Program-made: the position numbers and the translations under genes | Notes under the pieces: model-generated | What the model saw: only the letters and a program-made list of their open reading frames with translations | Database searches by the model: none | Told to the model about the DNA's origin: nothing | In this document: positions 1 through 8,234 of the stretch, piece by piece | How the letters are laid out: each line of letters starts with the position of its first letter | How positions within the stretch are numbered: position 1 is the first letter of the stretch | Origin: an uncultured bacterium | GTDB lineage: Bacteria; Patescibacteriota; Minisyncoccia; Phycocordibacterales; UBA9973 | NCBI GenBank assembly: GCA_903907175.1 | Contig: CAIVNB010000071.1 | Coordinates: 1 to 25,750, forward strand | DNA: 25,750 bases | Direction of reading: 5' to 3'

Positions 1-3000
1 TATTATTTGTAGTGCTTGGTACTGTGGTGCTTGTAGTTAAAGTAGGAGCAAATGCAATAAGATCAGGGGCTAATATTTTAACAGTAGTCCAAGGGCTACA
101 ATTGTTTCCTTCATCTGATTCTGTAATGACGCCAGTATTATCCGTAGAAGAAGTTTGGTCTGCACAAGCACGAATATATTTTGTTCCCAAAGAGGCAAAG
201 ATATAACTTTTTTGAGTCAATCTTCTACTACTACCAGCCTTAAGTAGTGCCATTGAAGTAGAAGGTAAATCTTTTGTTGTACCATTTGCAACAGCTGGGT
301 CGGAATCAGCAACTTGGAAAAAAGTATTGAATTTATTTACCGTAGAAGCAGTACCTTGGTTTTTTATTGACGAATACAAATTAACAGAAATTCCAACAGT
401 TGCGATTGCGGGCGTAGGAGTTTCCGCGATGAGGTCTGGTGTTTTTGGCATATCGCTTGGACAAGGGAGAGTTGTCTGGATTCCAGGATCCTTTGGACAC
501 AAATCTTTTGGGGTATCACTTGGACAAGGGAGTGTTGTTTGAATACCTGCATCATTTGGGCATAAATCTTTTCCATCACTTGGACAAGGAAGTGTCGTCT
601 GTATTCCGGTGTCGTTTGGACATAAGTCTTCTGGTGCTGAGACGGTTATTTTTGTCCAGAGACTACAATTATTCAATTCATTTGATTCAGTTATAGGAAT
701 ATAATTTTTTGAATCACTTGTGTCTGCACAAGCACGAACATAAACGATTCCTGGGGCTGTGAAGACGTAATCTTTTGTGGCTGTCGCCTCTCCTCCAGCT
801 TCAAGGGTAGGCATTAAAACAGCAGATAAATTGGTAAATGCACTTTTCTTTACAGCTGCAGCTGCTGCGAATGCTTTTTGTATTTTGAAAAAATTATTAA
901 AGGCTGAGGAAGGAGGTGCAACTATGTTTTCAGTCCCAACTCCTGGCTTTGCAGAAGATATTTGGAATAAATTATAAAAACTATTAATCGTTGAATCATC
1001 TCCAATGTTTGTAATTTTTGAAGACAAAGTAACAACTTCCCCCGCTGTTGCTTCGGTTGGGGTGGGAGCACCTGCGACAAGGTCTGGAAGTGAAGATTGG
1101 CTAACTGTCATACTAGTCCAAGGACCACAGTTATTGTTTTCATTTAATTCTTTTATGGCACCAGAATCCACTGGAGATTTTTTGTCTGCACAGGCTCGTA
1201 CGTAGTATGTGCCTGTAGATGGGAAAGTATAAGTTTGCACTGTAGTAGCTGAGGCATTTTTTGCAAGAGCTGGCATTAAAACATATGGCAAATTTATCAT
1301 TCCATTGTTGTTAACGACTATGTTTGTTGCGGCCACTGCAAATGCTTTCTGTGTTTTGAAAAAATTATTAAAGGCTGAAGAAGGAGGCGTTTCGTCAATT
1401 CCTACTCCTTGAGGCTTGGATGATATTTGAAAGAAATTATTAAAACCAGCTCCAGTAGAAGATTCACCTGTATTTTTAATTGTTGCAGTGAAAGTAGTTG
1501 GTGTTTTTGTGCCAGCGGTAGTGCATGTTACCTTGCTGGCGATAAGGTCTGGCAACGAGCCTGCGTCAATTCCTCCAGAATTTTTTGTTACGAATGAATA
1601 AATAGTTCCATATTTTATTATAGAAGATTGGTCATCTTGTATCACAGCACGAAATTCGTAATTTGTGCTGTTGGAAAGTCCTTTTAAAAGAAAACTTAAA
1701 TCACCACTAGTATTTTTATCATGTGCTCTTTCATCTATTTTTTTACTCCAACTGCCGTTGGCATCTATCTGAGTTGCCAGAGCTTTATTTGTTTTAAATA
1801 AAAAATCAAAAATACTTGCAGTTGAATTATTTTGTTGAATTGAGTTAATATTTTTTTCTCTATATTCAAACCAAGTATGCGCTGGTGTTTGTGTAGTAAA
1901 AATTCCTTTCAAATATACAGATCCACCGTCTACGACTGTGGCATTTTTTGTTTTAATCGACATTGCTCCATTTGTGGTAAATGACTTGACTTTGCCATAT
2001 GCGATTTGAATATCATTTGAACCAACGAGACAATAAAAATATTGTGTGGATGGAGCAAGGTCACTAATTACAATATTAACCTTTTCTGTCTTATTGCTCC
2101 ATAACTTGAAATCTTCAGATGCTTTCATATTTGAACCGTAAATATCATTACAGAATATTGGAGTGATTCCTTCTGGTGAAACAGGAGAATATCTAAAATA
2201 AGCAGTAGCATAAAGAGGGTCTCCTCCTTTGCCACTCGGATTCATTTTGCCCCAAAGTTTTGCATAGGTGTCTCTAATAGGTTCTGCCCTGTCAGTTTCA
2301 ACATCAGTTATAGGGCCGTTGGGCATTCCTGATTTTATTGTTGAAATAGTTACTTTCTTTGTTATTGTTCTTGTTCCACCAGGGTTACTAGGATCTGGCC
2401 CAGAACAAGTTATTTCAAAATCAGTGTCTTTTATTATTGGGTCAGAGACAATACTACCATCGGCAGAAGTTACCTTGCTACTGTTGTTGCTTGTACACGA
2501 ACTTGTTCCCACTGACGTCCAGCTAATAGTAGAAGTATATCCGGAATATACTTCTGTTGGTGAGGCTGTTACGTCAAGAGTCATATTTTCTGGAACTCCG
2601 ACTGTTGCCACAATTTGTGTTTCTCCAGAACTTGATTTCTGATTTAAAAATTGAATAAGTGGGTAATAGGTATAAAACCATTTGGTGTAAATAGTAAATG
2701 GGCCAACAGTATTAGGTGCCTTAAAAGTTTGTGGTAAATGAGGATAATGGAAGATACCTATAAACATGGGTGTCGTGCTTGCTTCTGTATATCCACCACC
2801 AAAACTTGCTGGAGAAGTGCAGGTTATGTTGAAGTTGTCAGTTACCTTTATATCTTCACCAGGTAGATATGATGATTTGTTTAAATCTATTGTTATTGTT
2901 CCTGCACAATCATAATTATTAACAGGGATAGTAGTAGCTGAAGCTGAAGAAAATGAAAAAACAAAAACTATAAAAACGAAAACACTGAATATTAAATATT

Positions 3001-3037
3001 TATTAGAATTTTTGATTAATTTTTCCTTTTTTGTCAT
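1..3037 (-). CDS. Exported CARDB/Ig-like repeat surface protein (3' end cut by window edge)
   Basis: An open frame runs from ATG at 3037 to the window edge without a stop, giving 1012 codons. Residues 14-34 form a signal peptide: hydrophobic core ending in SASA. An Ig-like region follows at about residues 165-270, then a fibronectin-III-like region at about 285-400. At least three CARDB-like cell-adhesion domains start near residues 492, 647 and 867 (PDLIA or PDLVA openings, YVRACAD strands, ESNENNNC endings). A fourth starts near 989 and is cut off. A Cys-Pro-rich triplicate linker sits at residues 804-865. The product is probably an extracellular or cell-surface adhesion or stalk protein. 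It lies 14 nt after the 956-residue gene, so it is likely co-transcribed. I see no Shine-Dalgarno. Family names are from motif recognition only; the exact ligand is unknown. Confidence 0.8.
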   Translation of the reverse strand, partial: MTKKEKLIKNSNKYLIFSVFVFIVFVFSFSSASATTIPVNNYDCAGTITIDLNKSSYLPGEDIKVTDNFNITCTSPASFGGGYTEASTTPMFIGIFHYPHLPQTFKAPNTVGPFTIYTKWFYTYYPLIQFLNQKSSSGETQIVATVGVPENMTLDVTASPTEVYSGYTSTISWTSVGTSSCTSNNSSKVTSADGSIVSDPIIKDTDFEITCSGPDPSNPGGTRTITKKVTISTIKSGMPNGPITDVETDRAEPIRDTYAKLWGKMNPSGKGGDPLYATAYFRYSPVSPEGITPIFCNDIYGSNMKASEDFKLWSNKTEKVNIVISDLAPSTQYFYCLVGSNDIQIAYGKVKSFTTNGAMSIKTKNATVVDGGSVYLKGIFTTQTPAHTWFEYREKNINSIQQNNSTASIFDFLFKTNKALATQIDANGSWSKKIDERAHDKNTSGDLSFLLKGLSNSTNYEFRAVIQDDQSSIIKYGTIYSFVTKNSGGIDAGSLPDLIASKVTCTTAGTKTPTTFTATIKNTGESSTGAGFNNFFQISSKPQGVGIDETPPSSAFNNFFKTQKAFAVAATNIVVNNNGMINLPYVLMPALAKNASATTVQTYTFPSTGTYYVRACADKKSPVDSGAIKELNENNNCGPWTSMTVSQSSLPDLVAGAPTPTEATAGEVVTLSSKITNIGDDSTINSFYNLFQISSAKPGVGTENIVAPPSSAFNNFFKIQKAFAAAAAVKKSAFTNLSAVLMPTLEAGGEATATKDYVFTAPGIVYVRACADTSDSKNYIPITESNELNNCSLWTKITVSAPEDLCPNDTGIQTTLPCPSDGKDLCPNDAGIQTTLPCPSDTPKDLCPKDPGIQTTLPCPSDMPKTPDLIAETPTPAIATVGISVNLYSSIKNQGTASTVNKFNTFFQVADSDPAVANGTTKDLPSTSMALLKAGSSRRLTQKSYIFASLGTKYIRACADQTSSTDNTGVITESDEGNNCSPWTTVKILAPDLIAFAPTLTTSTTVPSTTNN
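443..628 (-). repeat. Three tandem 60-63 bp repeats coding a Cys-Pro linker
   Basis: On the minus strand three consecutive units of 20, 21 and 21 codons read D-L-C-P-(N/K)-D-x-G-I-Q-T-T-L-P-C-P-S-D followed by two or three variable residues. Each unit has two Cys. The units differ mostly at third codon positions, which suggests purifying selection on the peptide after duplication. They lie between two CARDB-like domains of the surface protein. Confidence 0.85.
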
Positions 3038-3051
3038 TTGTGTTTGTATTT

Positions 3052-5922
3052 TTAATAAACACCTATATTAAATTCAAATAATCCGTTATATGTGGTTAGA
3101 TTTTCATCAAAATACATTGAGGCATCATCATCAGGATCGTGAGTACCTTTTCCAAAACCAACATGAGTAGTAAAATCTTTTAATGGAAATAAGTCATGAA
3201 TAATTAAAGGAACATGGAAAATATTAGGGTCTCTAAGACCATTCCTGTCACTACCTTCATTGTGGCAAGTGTCATCTGTGTAATACGAGCTACACCAATA
3301 TGGGTCTGCTTCGTATGTTACATAGGATAGAAAACCTGGGCCTACAACATTTATATCAGTATGCCCGTTCATTTTATTGTCTTTATAGCCACTATTAAAT
3401 GGATCTGGGAATAACAAAGTTGCCTTGTTGCTATTATTCCAATTATTATAGTCATAAAGAATTGGACCAGGATATTCCATTCTTTTTGTAGCATAAACTT
3501 CCGAAGGTAGACTTCCTTGTCCACCTGCGCCAATTGCATTTTCAAGATCTTTCTCACAGCCATTTGGTCCTTTCAATAAAACATTATAAACATAATTTTT
3601 TTCATCAATAATTTGTTTTATGGTGTTATCTACAATAGCAATATCATCCCCTGCTACCATTTCTTGAGAAATTCTTCCAAATTCTTCTATAAATGGCCTT
3701 AAGCCAGTCTCATAAGCATCTATATTTATTGGGTTTGGGTTTTTGGGATCAATTTGGTTATTTAGGTCGTCAATCCCAGCTTTTATTTTATTTAATCTCG
3801 ATATAATACTATCCATAGCGACAATTCTTTCTTCATCGTTTTTGAACATTTGCATATATCCCTTTGTTTGTAAATATTTTTGGGTTGCTTCGTCTGTTAC
3901 CCGAGGCATCTGTGCTGGAGTGAAAACATCGTAAATAATTTGGATATATCTATCTAAAATTTTATTTAAAGCATCATCAAAAGGACCCTTATTTGTAGTA
4001 GCTGGATCGATGTTATATTTGTCTAAATCGGCAAATATTCCTGTTAATGCTCCAAGATGTCCAAGGTAATACATTCTAATTTTTTTATCTTTTCCTGCTT
4101 TTGAAAGAATGCCAACAACATAACCTATTACTGCTCCAAGTACCGCTCCTATTACTGTACCTATTACGGGAATCGCAGAGAGAACAGTAGCCCCTAATAC
4201 AGCACCTACTGCGGCAGCAAGAAGCGGAGCTATTGAACTAATTGCGCCGTAAATTTCATCAGCACTTTTGCTTTTTATACTTTCTGTTGTTTCTGGCACA
4301 ATCACGCCCAACGCTGCATTTAGTGCTGCTCTTGAATCTTGTTCAAAACCCGGATGAGGGCCTGGAATACAATAATCAAGCTGATAAATAGTCGGGATAA
4401 GTCCATGGTTTCCCGTAAAGTAGCCGTTTGACTCTGTTGGTTTAACTACTGGGTCTGAAGATTCAAGTTCTTTGTTTTGTTGAATTATCTTATCTTGATA
4501 AATTCTTTGTTCGTCTATCAAAGCTTGGTTGAGGTCTGTTCGAATGTTGAAATTTGGGTTTTGAGAAAGAAAAGAACTTGAAGCAATCACAAAAGAAGAA
4601 TAATCTTGTCCAACCCTACCGGAATCACCAAAAGTGGTGGTATTGTCGTTATTTATAACAAAACTTCCATCAGAGCCCTGGGAAAATGCTGGAGTTGGGG
4701 TGTCAGAAAGACCCGCAAAGCCACCTTCGCTCATAAAGCTTGAAGAAAAACTACCCAAAAGAGCATCAAGGATTGCGGCTACGGCATCGTTTAAATCTTG
4801 AGCATTTAATAGATTGTTGTCTGGATAGTTTAGTGTTTTTGTTGCGGCTGACGCTACCATTTGACCAGGGGTTACAAAATAAAATCCCCCAGTACAAAGA
4901 TTATGTTGATAAGGGCCAATTGGACTCAATGCTCTTTCTTTTCGTCCATCAAAATCTTCTTTTTTTGTGACGTTGGATGGTTCTCTGCATTTTTCAACTC
5001 CCAAATAACCGCCAGATTGTTGCAATGAACCAGTCGCCAAATTTGTGCTATTTTCAATTCTCTTTGCTAATTCATTTGAAGCCATAAGAGTAAAGCCGAG
5101 AGGATTGTTGGCTGGATTTTGAGTGAGAGCGTCCCATGCTCCCCATCCACCTTGGCTAAAATCTCTATTGAAGGTTTGAGCACTAAACTGGGGATTTGTA
5201 TCTTGGATCATTTTATCTAGTGAGTATCTGGCATTATTTGCAAATTTATTGGTAAAAGAACGTGCTTGAGCCTGTATGAAAGCTTGTCCAAACGGGTAAA
5301 GAGTTGGATCGTTTATTTCTCCTGTCATACCAAGTATTTCGGTTTCAGCTATGTCTTTAAAATATTGTCCCGGATCTTGTACAAAAAGCGGAGAACCATC
5401 CATTCCCCCATTTATCCACTTGACTGTGTCCGTGGTTATTTTTTGCAAAAGCATTTTTATTATTACGCGTCCTATACTTTTTAGACAAGTGTCATTGTTT
5501 TTTAATGTTTCACTGGAAGCAGCTGTACTTTTTTGACTTTCTGCTGATGACGTTGTGGCTGTTGTAATAGGCTTCCCGACATCAACAGGTATAGCTTCTA
5601 CTTTATTTAATCCTAAATCATTTAATTCTGATAAAGTGGTGCCCTTACTTCCTACAATTCCTTCAGACGAACTTGAAGTTTGTCCACCGGTAATTCCAAA
5701 ATCTTTTCCAGTACTAAAATCAAGACCTTTATTACTACTAAACAAACTTTTTACACTCCCTTGGCATAATGGCAACTGGGTAATTACACCAGTGAGTCCT
5801 CCGACAATCGTATTTATATTAGTCGCTTCTGCTTTTCTAGGAATGAAACTAAGAGGCATCAAAATCATGCTAATTATTAAGAAAAATGAGATTATTGAAT
5901 TTTTTGTGTATTCTTCCATCAT
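3052..5922 (-). CDS. Large exported/membrane protein with glycine-zipper segment, unknown function
   Basis: The protein has 956 residues. A signal peptide or membrane anchor lies at residues 10-32 (hydrophobic stretch ending near a KAEA site). Residues about 568-606 are a Gly/Ala/Val hydrophobic stretch with repeated G-x-x-x-G spacing (GAVLG, GTVIG, GAVIG), typical of glycine-zipper membrane insertion. The rest is soluble and rich in Asn, Asp and Ser. Its C-terminal ~120 residues contain two Cys (YWCSS, DTCHN). I recognise no enzymatic motif. Co-location with other exported proteins suggests an envelope or secretion-apparatus role, but that is inference. The start has two adjacent ATG codons; the first is used here. 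It is followed 14 nt later by the CARDB protein gene. Confidence 0.85.
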   Translation of the reverse strand: MMEEYTKNSIISFFLIISMILMPLSFIPRKAEATNINTIVGGLTGVITQLPLCQGSVKSLFSSNKGLDFSTGKDFGITGGQTSSSSEGIVGSKGTTLSELNDLGLNKVEAIPVDVGKPITTATTSSAESQKSTAASSETLKNNDTCLKSIGRVIIKMLLQKITTDTVKWINGGMDGSPLFVQDPGQYFKDIAETEILGMTGEINDPTLYPFGQAFIQAQARSFTNKFANNARYSLDKMIQDTNPQFSAQTFNRDFSQGGWGAWDALTQNPANNPLGFTLMASNELAKRIENSTNLATGSLQQSGGYLGVEKCREPSNVTKKEDFDGRKERALSPIGPYQHNLCTGGFYFVTPGQMVASAATKTLNYPDNNLLNAQDLNDAVAAILDALLGSFSSSFMSEGGFAGLSDTPTPAFSQGSDGSFVINNDNTTTFGDSGRVGQDYSSFVIASSSFLSQNPNFNIRTDLNQALIDEQRIYQDKIIQQNKELESSDPVVKPTESNGYFTGNHGLIPTIYQLDYCIPGPHPGFEQDSRAALNAALGVIVPETTESIKSKSADEIYGAISSIAPLLAAAVGAVLGATVLSAIPVIGTVIGAVLGAVIGYVVGILSKAGKDKKIRMYYLGHLGALTGIFADLDKYNIDPATTNKGPFDDALNKILDRYIQIIYDVFTPAQMPRVTDEATQKYLQTKGYMQMFKNDEERIVAMDSIISRLNKIKAGIDDLNNQIDPKNPNPINIDAYETGLRPFIEEFGRISQEMVAGDDIAIVDNTIKQIIDEKNYVYNVLLKGPNGCEKDLENAIGAGGQGSLPSEVYATKRMEYPGPILYDYNNWNNSNKATLLFPDPFNSGYKDNKMNGHTDINVVGPGFLSYVTYEADPYWCSSYYTDDTCHNEGSDRNGLRDPNIFHVPLIIHDLFPLKDFTTHVGFGKGTHDPDDDASMYFDENLTTYNGLFEFNIGVY

Positions 5923-5937
5923 TCAAATTATTGTTTT

Positions 5938-5943
5938 ATTATA
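5938..5943 (-). promoter_or_regulatory. Candidate -10 box upstream of the 956-residue gene
   Basis: On the minus strand a perfect TATAAT lies 15 nt upstream of the ATG at 5922, in the 50-nt gap after the calcium-loop gene. The best -35 at 17-nt spacing (TTTCAA) is weak. It implies a very short leader if used. Confidence 0.35.
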
Positions 5944-5972
5944 CTTTATAGTAGGGCTTTTTGAAAGTTTTA

Positions 5973-6899
5973 CTATGGAGTTGTGGTGTTGTTATTTATT
6001 TTTATTTCTAAATCTCCAACTGCAGTTACTAAGTCATCACTATATTTTTGATACTGAGAAAGACCTGAAAGTCCAATGATTGGATCCCCTGTTATTTTTG
6101 TCATAGAAAGTACGCTGATACTTGTATTATTCGCAGTGTTTACTATTTTTAAATGTTCAGCCGACAAACTACTAGGCACTGTTATGTTTAGTGCCTCACT
6201 TGCAAAATCTTGGTAAGCATTTCCTATCGGTGTTAATTTGTCTTCTATTTTTGTTCCAGTGGGCGCATTGAGCTGACTGTTTACTATACTCAATTCATCT
6301 CCCAATCCTTTGGCTTTGTAACTTTCAAAAAGTGCTCTTACCCTGTTGTAGTATTTTATTTCTCCCTGTTTTGTGTTGTCATTATTGGTTTTTATGTCTT
6401 TTAAGGAATAACGATCAACTAAATTTGGAGCGACTATTTTTTGTCCTAATGCACTTGAGAAATTATTTATCATATTTGCATCTACTTGACCAGAAGCTTT
6501 CATCGCGACATAAGAAGCAAAGAATTCCTTGGCAAATTTTTCAGTTTCTGTCATGCCGGATTCATCTTTTGTTGGGTTTATATTTAACTCTTTCTTTTTA
6601 GCTTCAATATAAGCCTTATCAGTCATGCCGTTGAAAGTCATTGGATTGTGAGGGTCAGTACCCCAAAGATTTTCTTCCCAATCAAGAACTCCATCGTTGT
6701 CTGAATCTTTTTGAACCAACTGATTAACCGTCAATCCTGCTTGGGTTAATCTATCCACAGTTAATGTCCCTTCATTTTTTGATGATAAAAAACTATTTTT
6801 ACTAGAAAATAGTTTAAAAACTATAAAAAAAACAAGAGCAACAACAAGAAACGAAATCAAGAGGTATATAAATTTTTTACTTGGTAAATATTTATTCAT
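5973..6899 (-). CDS. Membrane-anchored protein with thrombospondin-type Ca-binding loop
   Basis: The chosen start at 6899 (MNKYLPSKKF) gives 308 residues. A transmembrane segment lies at about residues 11-31 with a short cytoplasmic N-terminus. Residues 65-83 carry DSDNDGVLDWEENLWGTDP, which matches the acidic Asp-rich calcium-binding repeat found in TSP3/OmpA-linker proteins. The rest (about 90-300) is predicted extracytoplasmic and has no motif I recognise. A longer frame reaching 6995 exists, but it overlaps the preceding gene by 104 bp. The chosen start overlaps that gene by only 8 bp, a normal translational-coupling arrangement. It probably forms an envelope cluster with its neighbours. 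Function unknown. Confidence 0.8.
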   Translation of the reverse strand: MNKYLPSKKFIYLLISFLVVALVFFIVFKLFSSKNSFLSSKNEGTLTVDRLTQAGLTVNQLVQKDSDNDGVLDWEENLWGTDPHNPMTFNGMTDKAYIEAKKKELNINPTKDESGMTETEKFAKEFFASYVAMKASGQVDANMINNFSSALGQKIVAPNLVDRYSLKDIKTNNDNTKQGEIKYYNRVRALFESYKAKGLGDELSIVNSQLNAPTGTKIEDKLTPIGNAYQDFASEALNITVPSSLSAEHLKIVNTANNTSISVLSMTKITGDPIIGLSGLSQYQKYSDDLVTAVGDLEIKINNNTTTP

Positions 6900-7428
6900 G
6901 ATTAATTGTTCCATCATTAGAAATATAGGTTGAAACGCTGGTGTCTCTAGTTGGATTTGGAGTAGAGGAAGTTTTTCTCGACAATGAATAAACACTAGTT
7001 TTTCTTACGGGGTAAGGAATTTTTGCGTCTTCAGAAAGTTTTATATAACAAGTTTTAAAGTCAGGGGCTATATCAGCTTTTCCTAAAATCCAGTCACCAC
7101 TTTTTGGTTTTTTTGTTTGATCAGTTGCGTAAAAAGGTATTATTTTGTAAATACCAGTTACTCCACCAATAATTTTTTGTCCTGTGCTGTTATTACTATT
7201 AAGAACTGAAGTTGTCGCGCTTACTGCTCCCATGACATTACTTGTAAGCTCGAGTGGGCCATAGCCGTTTCCGTCACAGGTAACACTTGGAATTTTATCC
7301 ATAATTATTTTGCCTCCAAAAGCAAAAGTTGTGGAATAAAATGTAGATGCCGCAAGGACTATTTTTGCTGAAATCAAAAGAAGTAAAAAAATTATTATAC
7401 TTCCTATAAAAAATTTTTGCACCTTCAT
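6892..7428 (-). CDS. Small exported protein, unknown function
   Basis: The protein has 178 residues. An N-terminal signal peptide covers about residues 7-27 (hydrophobic run ending VLAAS). The mature part has three Cys-or-Gly-rich stretches, including a GGKIIMDKIPSVTCDGNGYG segment, and an Ile/Gly-rich middle. It ends in a Ser/Thr-rich tail. The start is well supported: AAGGTG lies 7 nt upstream of the ATG, one of the few clear Shine-Dalgarno sequences in this window. It follows rsmA by 38 nt and overlaps the calcium-loop gene by 8 bp, so the two are probably translated in tandem. I recognise no family. A role in the envelope machinery of the adjacent genes is inference. Confidence 0.8.
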   Translation of the reverse strand: MKVQKFFIGSIIIFLLLLISAKIVLAASTFYSTTFAFGGKIIMDKIPSVTCDGNGYGPLELTSNVMGAVSATTSVLNSNNSTGQKIIGGVTGIYKIIPFYATDQTKKPKSGDWILGKADIAPDFKTCYIKLSEDAKIPYPVRKTSVYSLSRKTSSTPNPTRDTSVSTYISNDGTINHE

Positions 7429-7466
7429 ATTATATCACCTTACTATTTAAAATAAAACAATATTTT

Positions 7467-8234
7467 CTACTTTTTAATCAATAAAAGCCAGTCGAAGAGG
7501 GTTAAATCTTCTGCTCTTTTGTTTTCGAGAGTTTTTAATTGAATTTGGTTTAAAAATGGTTGAAATTTTTTCAAATTTGAGGTTAATTTCTTGCGTTTAT
7601 GGGCAAAACCAGCGTGTATTATCTCCCAAAAAGTGTTTTCGTCTACTTTATTTTCAATAAAAAAGTTTCGTGAGATATTTTTTATAGAAATTATTGCAGA
7701 ATCTACTTTTGGTGCTGGTGAAAAATATCGTGCTGGGACTTTCATCGCCAATTTTGGTGTTCCATATGCTTTTACAGAAATTGATAAAATACTTTCTTTA
7801 TTATCTCGAGCAACAATTCTTTTTGCAACTTCATTTTGCACCATGAGGACCATCATATTTGGTTGAATCTTTTCTGTAAGGAATTTTTTTAATATTGCTC
7901 CAGTGATGTTGTAAGGAATATTTGCAATTATTTTATAATTTTTTGAAATAGGGATATATTCCAAAATATCATTTTCAAGTAGAATCAATTTCTTTTCAGA
8001 AATTTCTTTAGCAAATTTTTCTTGTAAAAATTCTACAAGATTTTTATCTTTTTCAATTGCGATTACATAACCCGCTTTTTCTAAAAGCCTAGAAGTCAGA
8101 ACTCCCTTCCCTGGTCCAATTTCTAAAATAATATCGGAAGAATTTATTTCTCCTTCTTCAATTATTTTTCTAAGTGCCCCTTCAGACTTTAAAAAATTTT
8201 GCCCTAATGATTTTTTTGCTTTATGTATTTTCAT
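7467..8234 (-). CDS. rsmA: 16S rRNA (adenine(1518)-N6/adenine(1519)-N6)-dimethyltransferase
   Basis: This is the KsgA/RsmA enzyme, which dimethylates two adjacent adenines in the 3' hairpin of 16S rRNA late in small-subunit assembly, using S-adenosylmethionine. The 255-residue length is usual for the family. Visible motifs are KKSLGQNFL near the N-terminus (residues 7-15), the SAM-binding glycine motif EIGPGKG at 38-44, an acidic SAM contact E61, ND at 88-89, and the catalytic N-I-P-Y at 105-108 (NLPY in most homologues). The C-terminal helical domain includes KVDSAII and HAGFAHKRKKL. The start overlaps the helicase stop by four bases (ATGA), so the two genes are translationally coupled. Confidence 0.96.
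   Translation of the reverse strand: MKIHKAKKSLGQNFLKSEGALRKIIEEGEINSSDIILEIGPGKGVLTSRLLEKAGYVIAIEKDKNLVEFLQEKFAKEISEKKLILLENDILEYIPISKNYKIIANIPYNITGAILKKFLTEKIQPNMMVLMVQNEVAKRIVARDNKESILSISVKAYGTPKLAMKVPARYFSPAPKVDSAIISIKNISRNFFIENKVDENTFWEIIHAGFAHKRKKLTSNLKKFQPFLNQIQLKTLENKRAEDLTLFDWLLLIKK

Noticed and set aside
2268..2642. Plus-strand 124-codon ORF inside the CARDB gene
   Set aside because: It is opposite a long continuous frame with signal peptide and repeats; hydrophobicity comes from Thr/Ser codons read in antisense.
6900..6995. Longer start for the calcium-loop protein
   Set aside because: It overlaps the preceding gene by 104 bp and adds no recognisable signal; the 8-bp overlap start is typical.
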